Origin: Flavobacteriales bacterium UBA1531
GTDB taxonomy: Bacteria > Bacteroidota > Bacteroidia > Flavobacteriales_D > Sanyastnellaceae
Assembly: GCA_002323795.1 (NCBI GenBank)
Contig: DCPZ01000102.1
Location: 1 to 10,443 of the forward strand
Direction of reading: 5' to 3'
DNA: 10,443 nucleotides
Shown here: in pieces, positions 5,685 to 10,443 of the stretch
How the letters are laid out: the number at the start of each line of letters is the position of its first letter
Position numbering within the stretch: position 1 is the stretch's first letter
Notes under the pieces: model-generated
What the model was told of the DNA's origin: nothing
What the model saw: only the letters and a program-made list of their open reading frames with translations
Databases searched by the model: none
Position numbers and translations under genes: made by a program

Positions 5685-6890
5685 ATGAAAACATTGGAAA
5701 AAACTCCCGTGATCATTCTTAATGGCTTCCTTGGTTCAGGGAAAACCACTTTGTTCCGAAATCTGTTAGCTCAATCCAGCAAGATGAATACCAATGTCTG
5801 CGGCATTGTCAATGATATGAGCGATCTAGATGTAGATGGCGAATTGTTGAGCAGCACTGAGGCAGTGGAGGATAACAACAACATTTTGGTGTCAATTCAC
5901 TCCTGTGTCCTCAGCAGCGACGAGGGAATCATGAAGCTGGATGATGGGATTCGTAAATTAAAAGCAAACAATGATCCAGAACTCATTGTGATTGAAACAT
6001 CTGGCAGTTGTCATCCCATGCCGCTCATTCAGTTTTTTAAAAAAAACGAAGCTGTGCAGCTCAATGGCGTTTTTGCTTTGGTCGATTGCCTCATGCTTAG
6101 CCAAGACTACAACGATGGAAGCAATCTCATCCCATCGATGCAGGAAAACCTGAGCAATGGTAGTCGAGATACGGTGAATCTTCTCGTAGAGCAAATCCTG
6201 TTCAGTAGTCATGTATTTCTGACCAAAACCGATCGAATTTCAGATGACCAATTCTCTTCCATAGCCTCAGTTATCAGCACTATCAATCCGCACTCTCATC
6301 AGCATGCCGTGTATTTTGGCAAAGTGGAAATCGATTCGCTTTTGCACCTTCCACAGTACGATTACTTTCAAGTTGAACAGTTGATGGCGGAATTAGCTCC
6401 TGTCTTGGCAGCCGAAACCCTGAAAAACAGACCTTACGATTTGGAAACGCGTGTCATACGAGATGACCGACCATTCCACCCCGAACGACTATGGGAAATT
6501 TGCCATGAATTTCTTGATCAGAAAATTTATCGAAGCAAAGGTTTTTTCTGGCTGGCCAGTCGCGATAAGTATGCATTGCTTTGGAATCAGGCCGCAGGCA
6601 GAATAAGCCTGGAAATCAACGGCTCGTGGCGCGCAGGAATTGCAGAAGATGAAAATCATGGAATTTCTGAAACGGAGATTTCAATGCTGAAAGAAATGTT
6701 AGCCGAAAACCATGGCCGTTTTGGTGATCGCAACTGTCACCTCACTGTTATTGGTGATAAGACTCGGGTCGATCAATTTACCGAAGCCTTGAGATCATGC
6801 TTTCTCACAGATGCCGAAATAGAGCTTTGGTTTGAAGGACATGAATTTCATGACCCATGGCCTCAAAACCTGGTCAAGCTGTCGAGCTGA
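5685..6890 (+). CDS. COG0523 G3E-family GTPase, YciC/ZigA-like, with degenerate CxCC motif
   Basis: The 401-residue protein belongs to the CobW/YciC/ZigA family of metal-chaperone GTPases. Walker A is Gly-Phe-Leu-Gly-Ser-Gly-Lys-Thr-Thr (14-22). Val-Asn-Asp-Met-Ser (42-46) is typical of the zinc-linked YciC/ZigA branch, Glu-Thr-Ser-Gly-Ser (104-108) is the Walker B region, and Thr-Lys-Thr-Asp (180-183) stands where Asn-Lys-x-Asp is usual. The CobW C-terminal domain is clear, with Gly-Phe-Phe-Trp-Leu-Ala-Ser and a later Asp-Pro-Trp-Pro. The family's Gly-Cys-x-Cys-Cys site is replaced by His-Ser-Cys-Val-Leu-Ser-Ser (72-78), leaving only Cys74. A TTG at 5637 would add 16 residues; I chose the ATG at 5685 because it lies directly before the first strand of the G domain. 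The likely role is GTP-dependent metal delivery under zinc limitation, co-expressed with merC. Confidence 0.85.
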   Translation: MKTLEKTPVIILNGFLGSGKTTLFRNLLAQSSKMNTNVCGIVNDMSDLDVDGELLSSTEAVEDNNNILVSIHSCVLSSDEGIMKLDDGIRKLKANNDPELIVIETSGSCHPMPLIQFFKKNEAVQLNGVFALVDCLMLSQDYNDGSNLIPSMQENLSNGSRDTVNLLVEQILFSSHVFLTKTDRISDDQFSSIASVISTINPHSHQHAVYFGKVEIDSLLHLPQYDYFQVEQLMAELAPVLAAETLKNRPYDLETRVIRDDRPFHPERLWEICHEFLDQKIYRSKGFFWLASRDKYALLWNQAAGRISLEINGSWRAGIAEDENHGISETEISMLKEMLAENHGRFGDRNCHLTVIGDKTRVDQFTEALRSCFLTDAEIELWFEGHEFHDPWPQNLVKLSS

Positions 6891-6899
6891 GACAAACCT

Positions 6900-6932
6900 G
6901 GCAGTGATCCAAGAGTTCACGCCTGCTTTTTT
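6900..6932 (+). terminator. Probable rho-independent terminator after the GTPase gene
   Basis: GGC (6900-6902) and GTGA (6904-6907) pair with TCAC (6917-6920) and GCC (6921-6923), with one bulged A and a nine-base loop. Three bases later come six T's (6927-6932). It starts nine bases after the stop codon and would separate the merC-GTPase operon from the DUF2490 gene, which has its own promoter box. Confidence 0.5.
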
Positions 6933-6974
6933 CTATTCTCCTCTATTGCACTTTTACATCCTGCAGCATTCCCA

Positions 6975-6982
6975 TAAATTTG
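6975..6982 (+). promoter_or_regulatory. -7 promoter box four bases before the DUF2490 start
   Basis: TAAATTTG is an exact TANNTTTG match and is followed by four bases and the ATG at 6987, the same geometry as at 1221 and 5140. A TTG (6946-6948) is present 26 bases upstream, longer than the usual spacing. The transcript would be leaderless or nearly so. Confidence 0.5.
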
Positions 6983-6986
6983 CAGC

Positions 6987-7706
6987 ATGAATCGATTGGC
7001 TATTGGCGTTTTAGTCGCGGCTCTCGGCACCACAATCGCCACGACGGCTCAAGAACAGAGAGAGGTCGCAAGGCACAACCACACTTGGTTGATGGCGTTT
7101 GGTAATCATCGTATCTCTGACGCGATTGGGGTGCACACAGAATACCAATTCCGCCGCACCGGTTTGGGCCAAGATTGGCAGCAGTCTCTGCTGCGAATTG
7201 GACTCGACTGGCACCGAGATGAAAGTCACTTCGTTACGGCCGGTTATGGTTGGATCAGAAGTTTCCCGTACGGAGAACAACCCATTTCCAGTGTGTTTGA
7301 CGAGCATCGCATTTGGCAGCAACTCATTACCAAGTCCAATACAGGAAATTTCAAATGGTTGCATCGCTACCGGCTGGAGCAACGTTACATGGACCGCACT
7401 GATGGCGCATCATGGCAGCACCGTACCCGCTGCTTCGTCCAACTATCATGGTCACCTCCAAAGCATCCAAACTGGTCCGTATCAGCATACGAAGAAGTTT
7501 TCATTGGATTGCGCAAAGCAGAACAGCCCGTCGACAACCTGCTTCAACAGAACAGATTGTCCTCGGGCCTCAATTACCGTTTCGAAAACGGCACTTCTGT
7601 GCAAATCGGATGGCTATTGCAGTCCGTTTGGAAAGGAGATGACAGAGCCGAACAAAACCAGACTTTGCTCATCGGACTGCGCCATGATCTGGACTTTCGC
7701 TCCTAA
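6987..7706 (+). CDS. DUF2490-family outer-membrane beta-barrel protein
   Basis: This 239-residue protein has a signal peptide (1-22, ending Thr-Thr-Ala-Gln). The mature part alternates polar and aromatic residues in about ten short strands, with features of the DUF2490 family: an early Trp-rich strand, a central His-Arg-Tyr-Arg-Leu-Glu-Gln-Arg-Tyr segment, a Tyr-Glu-Glu-Val-Phe strand, and Gln-Asn-Arg-Leu-Ser-Ser-Gly-Leu-Asn-Tyr before the last strands. Proteins of this family are common in Bacteroidota and of unknown function, probably small outer-membrane barrels. The gene has its own promoter box and follows a terminator, so its position after the metal operon need not mean a shared role. 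A short inverted repeat lies just past the stop. Confidence 0.7.
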   Translation: MNRLAIGVLVAALGTTIATTAQEQREVARHNHTWLMAFGNHRISDAIGVHTEYQFRRTGLGQDWQQSLLRIGLDWHRDESHFVTAGYGWIRSFPYGEQPISSVFDEHRIWQQLITKSNTGNFKWLHRYRLEQRYMDRTDGASWQHRTRCFVQLSWSPPKHPNWSVSAYEEVFIGLRKAEQPVDNLLQQNRLSSGLNYRFENGTSVQIGWLLQSVWKGDDRAEQNQTLLIGLRHDLDFRS

Positions 7707-7712
7707 AAATTA

Positions 7713-7736
7713 CCTATTTATCTGTTACCAAATAGG
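7713..7736. repeat. Inverted repeat CCTATTT/AAATAGG after the DUF2490 gene
   Basis: CCTATTT (7713-7719) and AAATAGG (7730-7736) form a perfect 7-bp inverted repeat with a 10-base loop, starting six bases past the stop codon. There is no T-run, so it is at best a weak terminator. A shorter version recurs at 7933-7951. Confidence 0.5.
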
Positions 7737-7788
7737 GCTCAACGGTCGTTCGTGATGCAAACTCATCAATGGATGCGGTAAAATCTTC

Positions 7789-7825
7789 AAATGCTCTTAA
7801 ATGCCGCAAATGCTTCAATGCTTCC
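7789..7825. repeat. Short imperfect tandem repeat of AATGC units
   Basis: Four units in a row share the core AATGC: AAATGCTCTT, AAATGCCGC, AAATGCTTC and AATGCTTCC. The gap 7707-7989 that contains it (283 bases) shows no convincing gene on either strand. Confidence 0.4.
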
Positions 7826-7932
7826 AATTGATAGGCCAACGGCAACTTGCGCCTGAAAATGCTGAAAGACAGCAAAAGCACACCTTCTTTTGCTTATTCC
7901 ATGCATCCTGTCAGAATGATCTAAAATTTCAC

Positions 7933-7951
7933 CTATTTTTATTGCAAATAG
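7933..7951. repeat. Second CTATTT/AAATAG inverted repeat
   Basis: CTATTT (7933-7938) and AAATAG (7946-7951) form a 6-bp inverted repeat with a seven-base loop, 38 bases upstream of the gene starting at 7990. The base before each left arm pair is the same as in the copy at 7713 (ACCTATTT), so the two may be related or may bind the same factor. Confidence 0.4.
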
Positions 7952-7989
7952 TTTACTACAATTATCGGAAATGAACCAACAGAAAAGCC

Positions 7990-8424
7990 ATGAAAAAGTT
8001 ACTAGTCGTTGTCCTAATTCTCGTTTCATCTATCAGCACGGCACAGCAAACAGCAATTGATTCGACCAAATCAGAGGCGTCTCAATTGCCTAACATCAGT
8101 GTTGCTGAGCAGGATAAATTCAATGAAGTTGAAGGTGACGAAGGAGCAGGAATAGTCTTGGGAGCTACCCTCGCTTTCACAGGTGCAATTTTAATTGCTT
8201 CCGGTGCTTCAAGACCGCCAGTAAGTACCACTGGACCTTTCGGATACGTGACCGTTAAGACAACATCATTCGATGCTATTGGTCAAATAGTTCTAGGTGT
8301 TCTGCTGACACCCGTTGGTATTGCAATCGGCATCCTATCTAGCCCAAAAGCAAAAAAGAGACGCCAGCAGCGGCGCATGAGAAGGTATCAAGTGCAACTT
8401 GCGAAGTACCAATTACAAGACTAG
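7990..8424 (+). CDS. Exported or membrane protein of unknown function
   Basis: I do not recognise this 144-residue protein. It starts with Met-Lys-Lys and a hydrophobic stretch ending Ser-Thr-Ala-Gln (residue 19), a good signal peptide. An acidic, polar segment (20-52) follows. Two glycine-rich hydrophobic segments, about 53-76 and 93-116, could span the inner membrane. The tail (117-136) is very basic, with runs such as Lys-Lys-Arg-Arg-Gln-Gln-Arg-Arg. The shape resembles small Bacteroidota envelope proteins with a glycine-zipper-like pair of helices. The same reading frame stays open for another 71 codons after the TAG stop. It precedes another secreted protein of unknown function on the same strand. 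Confidence 0.65.
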   Translation: MKKLLVVVLILVSSISTAQQTAIDSTKSEASQLPNISVAEQDKFNEVEGDEGAGIVLGATLAFTGAILIASGASRPPVSTTGPFGYVTVKTTSFDAIGQIVLGVLLTPVGIAIGILSSPKAKKRRQQRRMRRYQVQLAKYQLQD

Positions 8425-8640
8425 TCCTCCAACCGAAACATCCACGAAACATTTAACGAAAACATAAGCTTCGGCCGCGATCCGAACCTCATTGCCCATC
8501 TTGAGCACCGAATCGACTATCCAACCGGTTGCTCTTTTTCATTTACAGCAATTGCGAAGTTGAGAAGACCTTCTTATCAGTTTGACATTCTCGCGGACAA
8601 TCAATCGCATCGCCACATCAACGATGACAAGGGCATCTAA
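8425..8640 (+). pseudogene. Possible coding remnant in frame with the preceding stop
   Basis: Directly after the TAG at 8422-8424 the same frame runs 71 codons without a stop until TAA at 8638-8640. The translation looks protein-like: a polar start, then strands such as Cys-Ser-Phe-Ser-Phe-Thr-Ala-Ile-Ala and Tyr-Gln-Phe-Asp-Ile-Leu. There is no ATG in this frame. It could be the lost C-terminus of a longer form of the 7990 gene, a fragment of another gene, or a chance opening, for which the likelihood is only a few percent but not negligible. Confidence 0.3.
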
Positions 8641-8735
8641 CGATTGACTATGAGGTTCGTTGCAATCAGGTAGCCAATAAACAATCCGATGATTAGGGCG
8701 CCTATCATAATAAGCGCAGTATTCTTATTTTTCAT
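8637..8735 (-). CDS. Possible 32-residue single-pass membrane protein
   Basis: From the ATG at 8733-8735 the minus strand encodes Met-Lys-Asn-Lys-Asn, then an uninterrupted 24-residue hydrophobic stretch rich in Ile, Leu and Gly, then Asn-Arg and a stop. This positive-inside single helix is typical of real small membrane proteins. A weak TAAATTG lies a few bases before the ATG. The frame stays open upstream to 8936, but that part overlaps the opposite-strand gene at 8836 and looks like a shadow. Function is unknown and the gene is uncertain. Confidence 0.35.
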   Translation of the reverse strand: MKNKNTALIMIGALIIGLFIGYLIATNLIVNR

Positions 8736-8835
8736 TGGAAGCAATTTAATCAAATATTCAGATTGACTTCCCTGAAGCATTCTAACAATGCCCATCATCA
8801 CTGCGCTTCGCTCCTTTTCGCCTATCATTGCTCTC

Positions 8836-9378
8836 ATGAGTAAGATTTGGCTTCCACTTTTACTAGGCCTTCTTTTCGCCACTGCCGCAGTCTCCCAGCA
8901 AAATTCACAAAGCTTTACGGAACTGAATTTGGGCATCGCAGCACTCGACGGTTACGGCATTTCTGATTTCGAGGCACCAGGAGGAAGTCTGATGTTTGGC
9001 ATGATCAAGCAACCTTCAGAAAACTTTGTCGTCGAATGCCAAATTGGTGCAGCTTTCCCCTCTTACGCCACGGCCAAAGTGTCTGCGGGCATTGGAACAT
9101 TGAACAAGAATGTCATGCTTAGCTGCCGGCCGTGGCCGTTGATGATTGGACCACAATTCAAGAGAAGCGACTGGACATTTTCTGTGGAGTTTGGAACCAC
9201 CAACTCGATCAGTTTCGACGCCGGAACCATTGCCACAGTGGGATATCGAATGAGCCTCGATCGAAAGGATAAACCCATCAAGACTGGAGCAGTTTTGAGA
9301 CCGTTGAAAACGATCACAGCGGCATCTATCATCGGACTTTTCATAGCAGGAAGCGCAGGAATATCTGACGTCATCTGA
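8836..9378 (+). CDS. Secreted or outer-membrane protein of unknown function
   Basis: I do not recognise this 180-residue protein. I chose the ATG at 8836 because it gives a clean signal peptide: Met-Ser-Lys, a leucine-rich core, and a cut after Ala-Val-Ser-Gln (about residue 21). An in-frame ATG at 8788 would put 16 non-signal residues in front. The mature part alternates hydrophobic and polar residues in several strand-like segments, such as Phe-Val-Val-Glu-Cys-Gln-Ile-Gly-Ala-Ala-Phe, suggesting a small beta-barrel or beta-sandwich. The C-terminus (about 158-178) is a glycine/alanine/isoleucine-rich hydrophobic helix, odd for a classical barrel. It could be a periplasmic or membrane-anchored protein. 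No terminator is evident after it. Confidence 0.6.
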   Translation: MSKIWLPLLLGLLFATAAVSQQNSQSFTELNLGIAALDGYGISDFEAPGGSLMFGMIKQPSENFVVECQIGAAFPSYATAKVSAGIGTLNKNVMLSCRPWPLMIGPQFKRSDWTFSVEFGTTNSISFDAGTIATVGYRMSLDRKDKPIKTGAVLRPLKTITAASIIGLFIAGSAGISDVI

Positions 9379-9704
9379 CCCAGTTCTGAGCAAGAATCGA
9401 ACCACGGTAATGACTGAATGAAGAGCGACCGTTAATCGTCAAGTCTATCTTATGGTGGAGTCGGCGGTAGTCGTCACCACCGTGTCAACCTCAATTTTTC
9501 AAGCCTTCTAGAGTTTGAGCATTTATGTATCACCCTTCTTGATTTGTTCTCAATCGAAAATGACTGCAAACAGCAGGAGCCACAAATTGCGCTGCCATCG
9601 ACTCTTGGGGGTGGATTCAACTCAAGTTAAAGATGTAGATAAGAACAATCGGCTCATCTAGACACTTCTTTTATTAAACGTTATCCATCCATCCAAATCA
9701 AATC
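9379..9704. other. Intergenic stretch without a convincing gene
   Basis: This 326-base gap shows only short reading frames in all directions. It holds one copy of an imperfect repeat (9438-9467) that recurs at 10325-10356, with an 18-codon frame starting inside it (ATG at 9452, TAG at 9506-9508). No clear promoter, terminator or RNA gene is visible. Confidence 0.5.
9438..9467 (+). repeat. Imperfect direct repeat, copy 1
   Basis: This stretch shares AAGTCTA and ATGGTGGAGTCG-CGG with 10325-10356, about 890 bases away, with a small length difference between the two blocks. Both copies contain an ATG at the same point, opening into Met-Val-Glu-Ser. Confidence 0.4.
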
Positions 9705-9890
9705 ATGAAAACCATCGTTCACTTCTTACGTCAATGGTATCCTGTATTGCTCGCGTTTGTTTGCCTCTTTTACTCTGTAGGCTTGGGCATGTTGGGCCAT
9801 ACCGATGAAGCATTGTACTCGGCGCATTGGGCCGGGACGATTCTACTCTTTTCCATCGCCATTCGCCAACGCAGAATCACACGGTCATGA
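9705..9890 (+). CDS. Small two-helix membrane protein, first of an overlapping pair
   Basis: This 61-residue protein has two hydrophobic segments, about 11-31 (Trp-Tyr-Pro, then a Leu/Val/Phe-rich run) and 40-54, joined by a short polar loop containing His-Thr-Asp-Glu, and ends in a basic tail Arg-Gln-Arg-Arg. No signal-peptidase site is apparent, so it is probably an inner-membrane protein. Its stop overlaps the next gene's start in ATGA, which predicts translational coupling and a joint function. I do not recognise the family; a small accessory subunit of a larger membrane complex is one possibility but nothing in the window shows it. Confidence 0.55.
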   Translation: MKTIVHFLRQWYPVLLAFVCLFYSVGLGMLGHTDEALYSAHWAGTILLFSIAIRQRRITRS

Positions 9891-10072
9891 GCACTTCGAT
9901 GTTCATCACCGGGTTTGTGATTTTCTCCATTTACTTGGTTTTTATGATTTGGAATATTTTCAATGGCCACAAACCAGAAGAGCACCAAAATCAGTTGGAT
10001 TACGAACCGGACAACCTTGACGCGGATGGCATGGGAAATTTCTCTCGATTCCCAGAGAATAAAAAGAAATGA
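9887..10072 (+). CDS. Small single-helix membrane protein with acidic tail, second of the pair
   Basis: From the ATG at 9887 the product is 61 residues: a membrane helix at about 5-26 (Met-Phe-Ile-Thr-Gly, ending Trp-Asn-Ile-Phe-Asn-Gly) and a charged, acidic cytoplasmic or periplasmic tail with Asp-Tyr-Glu-Pro-Asp-Asn-Leu-Asp-Ala-Asp, ending in Lys-Lys-Lys. I chose this start over one 60 bases upstream because it removes a non-hydrophobic leader and gives the classic ATGA overlap with the preceding gene. Family not recognised. The matching lengths and coupling suggest the two proteins act as a pair. Confidence 0.55.
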   Translation: MSTSMFITGFVIFSIYLVFMIWNIFNGHKPEEHQNQLDYEPDNLDADGMGNFSRFPENKKK

Positions 10073-10137
10073 GTTCCTACTGACTTCCGTATGCGATCAT
10101 CCTTCTGGTCAAAACTGAGGGCACTGAAAAGCGGAAC

Positions 10138-10163
10138 TTGCGAATTTTAAATCCCTTTCGCAA
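10138..10163. repeat. Perfect 7-bp inverted repeat downstream of the small membrane-protein pair
   Basis: TTGCGAA (10138-10144) and TTCGCAA (10157-10163) pair perfectly around a 12-base AT-rich loop. It is followed by A's, not T's, on the plus strand, so it is not a standard terminator in that direction. The surrounding gap 10073-10340 contains no convincing gene. Confidence 0.45.
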
Positions 10164-10324
10164 AAAACAACCTACTGGGTCCTAATCGGACTACCGAGCA
10201 TCCTCAATGAGTTTATCCATGTTTGCAACTTCCCTTCAGTGTAACGTCCAGAGATTTGTGTTGGCCGTACTCGAGCGATTATAAAGCTGAGCGGTAGAGA
10301 ATGCCGGAAAACGCTGGCAAAGAA

Positions 10325-10356
10325 GTAAAGTCTACTTCAGATGGTGGAGTCGACGG
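10325..10356 (+). repeat. Imperfect direct repeat, copy 2
   Basis: Partner of 9438-9467; here the ATG inside the repeat (10341) opens a frame that continues to the window edge. Confidence 0.4.
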
Positions 10357-10443
10357 ATTCTGCCCCCCTTCTCGAGGCTCCAACCTGGAAAATTCTACAG
10401 GGACTGCCAGACATTGCCCATGGGTTTGTCCATGACATGGGTT
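10341..10443 (+). CDS. Possible N-terminus of a gene running off the right edge
   Basis: From the ATG at 10341 the frame is open for 34 codons to the end of the window; an in-frame TAA at 10326-10328 limits how far upstream it could start. The peptide reads like real protein: an acidic, proline-containing start, then Trp-Lys-Ile-Leu-Gln-Gly-Leu-Pro-Asp-Ile-Ala-His-Gly-Phe (about 18-31). The Leu-Pro-x-Ile-x-His-Gly-Phe pattern faintly recalls the N-terminus of PgeF/YfiH laccase-domain proteins, but the usual Thr-Arg-x-Gly-Gly that follows is not seen, so I do not assign a function. Confidence 0.4.
   Translation, partial: MVESTDSAPLLEAPTWKILQGLPDIAHGFVHDMG

Noticed and set aside
7099..7755. 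218-codon plus-strand frame overlapping the DUF2490 gene
   Set aside because: Its translation has a low-complexity, non-family look, while the other frame gives a signal peptide and barrel strands.
8736..8936. Longer version of the minus-strand small protein (99 residues)
   Set aside because: The extra N-terminal part overlaps the signal-peptide coding region of the opposite gene and is not protein-like; only the last 32 residues look real.
10138..10163. Inverted repeat as a terminator of the small membrane-protein pair
   Set aside because: It is followed by A's rather than T's, and the reverse direction also lacks a T-run.
10338..10380. Sequence resembling a reversed tRNA 3' end (GGAGTCGACGGATTC)
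   Set aside because: The TPsiC-arm pattern breaks after GGATTC, and no acceptor, anticodon or D-arm pairing follows; the same bases read better as codons.

Overview
The window looks like a chromosomal stretch from a member of the Bacteroidota, most likely a Flavobacteriales-type marine or freshwater bacterium of moderate G+C content. The clues are a secreted nuclease-like protein ending in what looks like a type IX secretion sorting tail, a lipoprotein carrying the Cys-Thr-Asp / Asp-Asp-Gly-Ser-Cys motif frequent in this phylum, a DUF2490 barrel, a J-KTSC protein, the absence of purine-rich Shine-Dalgarno sites at most starts, and several matches to the phylum's promoter -7 element TANNTTTG. 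I see no rRNA, tRNA, CRISPR array, insertion sequence or integrase.

Layout. The left edge (1-1113) is the C-terminal part of a membrane glycosyltransferase-like protein. A strong hairpin follows, then a secreted endonuclease/exonuclease/phosphatase-family protein (1233-2294). Four minus-strand genes come next: a J-domain/KTSC protein (2343-2792), a small lipoprotein with a clear terminator (2981-3412), a YdjM-like membrane 'metal-dependent hydrolase' (3463-4695), and a Fur/Zur-family repressor (4755-5135). The repressor is divergent from a plus-strand pair: a MerC-domain membrane protein (5208-5612) and a YciC/ZigA-like COG0523 GTPase (5685-6890). A probable terminator closes that pair. A DUF2490 outer-membrane protein (6987-7706) and two secreted or membrane proteins of unknown function (7990-8424 and 8836-9378) follow, with a possible tiny membrane protein on the minus strand (8637-8735). 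Near the right edge are two small membrane proteins joined by an ATGA overlap (9705-9890 and 9887-10072). A reading frame that may be the start of another gene runs off the right edge (10341-10443).

How the genes work together. The coherent unit is the metal-homeostasis module at 4755-6890. A Fur-family repressor faces a MerC-like transporter and a zinc-chaperone-type GTPase across a 72-base gap. That gap holds a near-perfect 19-bp palindrome touching the putative -7 box of the repressor gene and the putative -33 box of merC. This is the arrangement expected of an autoregulated, metal-responsive repressor. The GTPase is unusual because the CxCC metal-binding motif of its family is reduced to one cysteine.

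A second theme is that three genes (1233, 5135 minus and 6987) have an exact TANNTTTG box ending exactly four bases before the ATG, and a fourth (4695 minus) has a five-of-six match at the same spacing. Such mRNAs would begin at or within a base or two of the start codon, so leaderless translation may be common in this organism.
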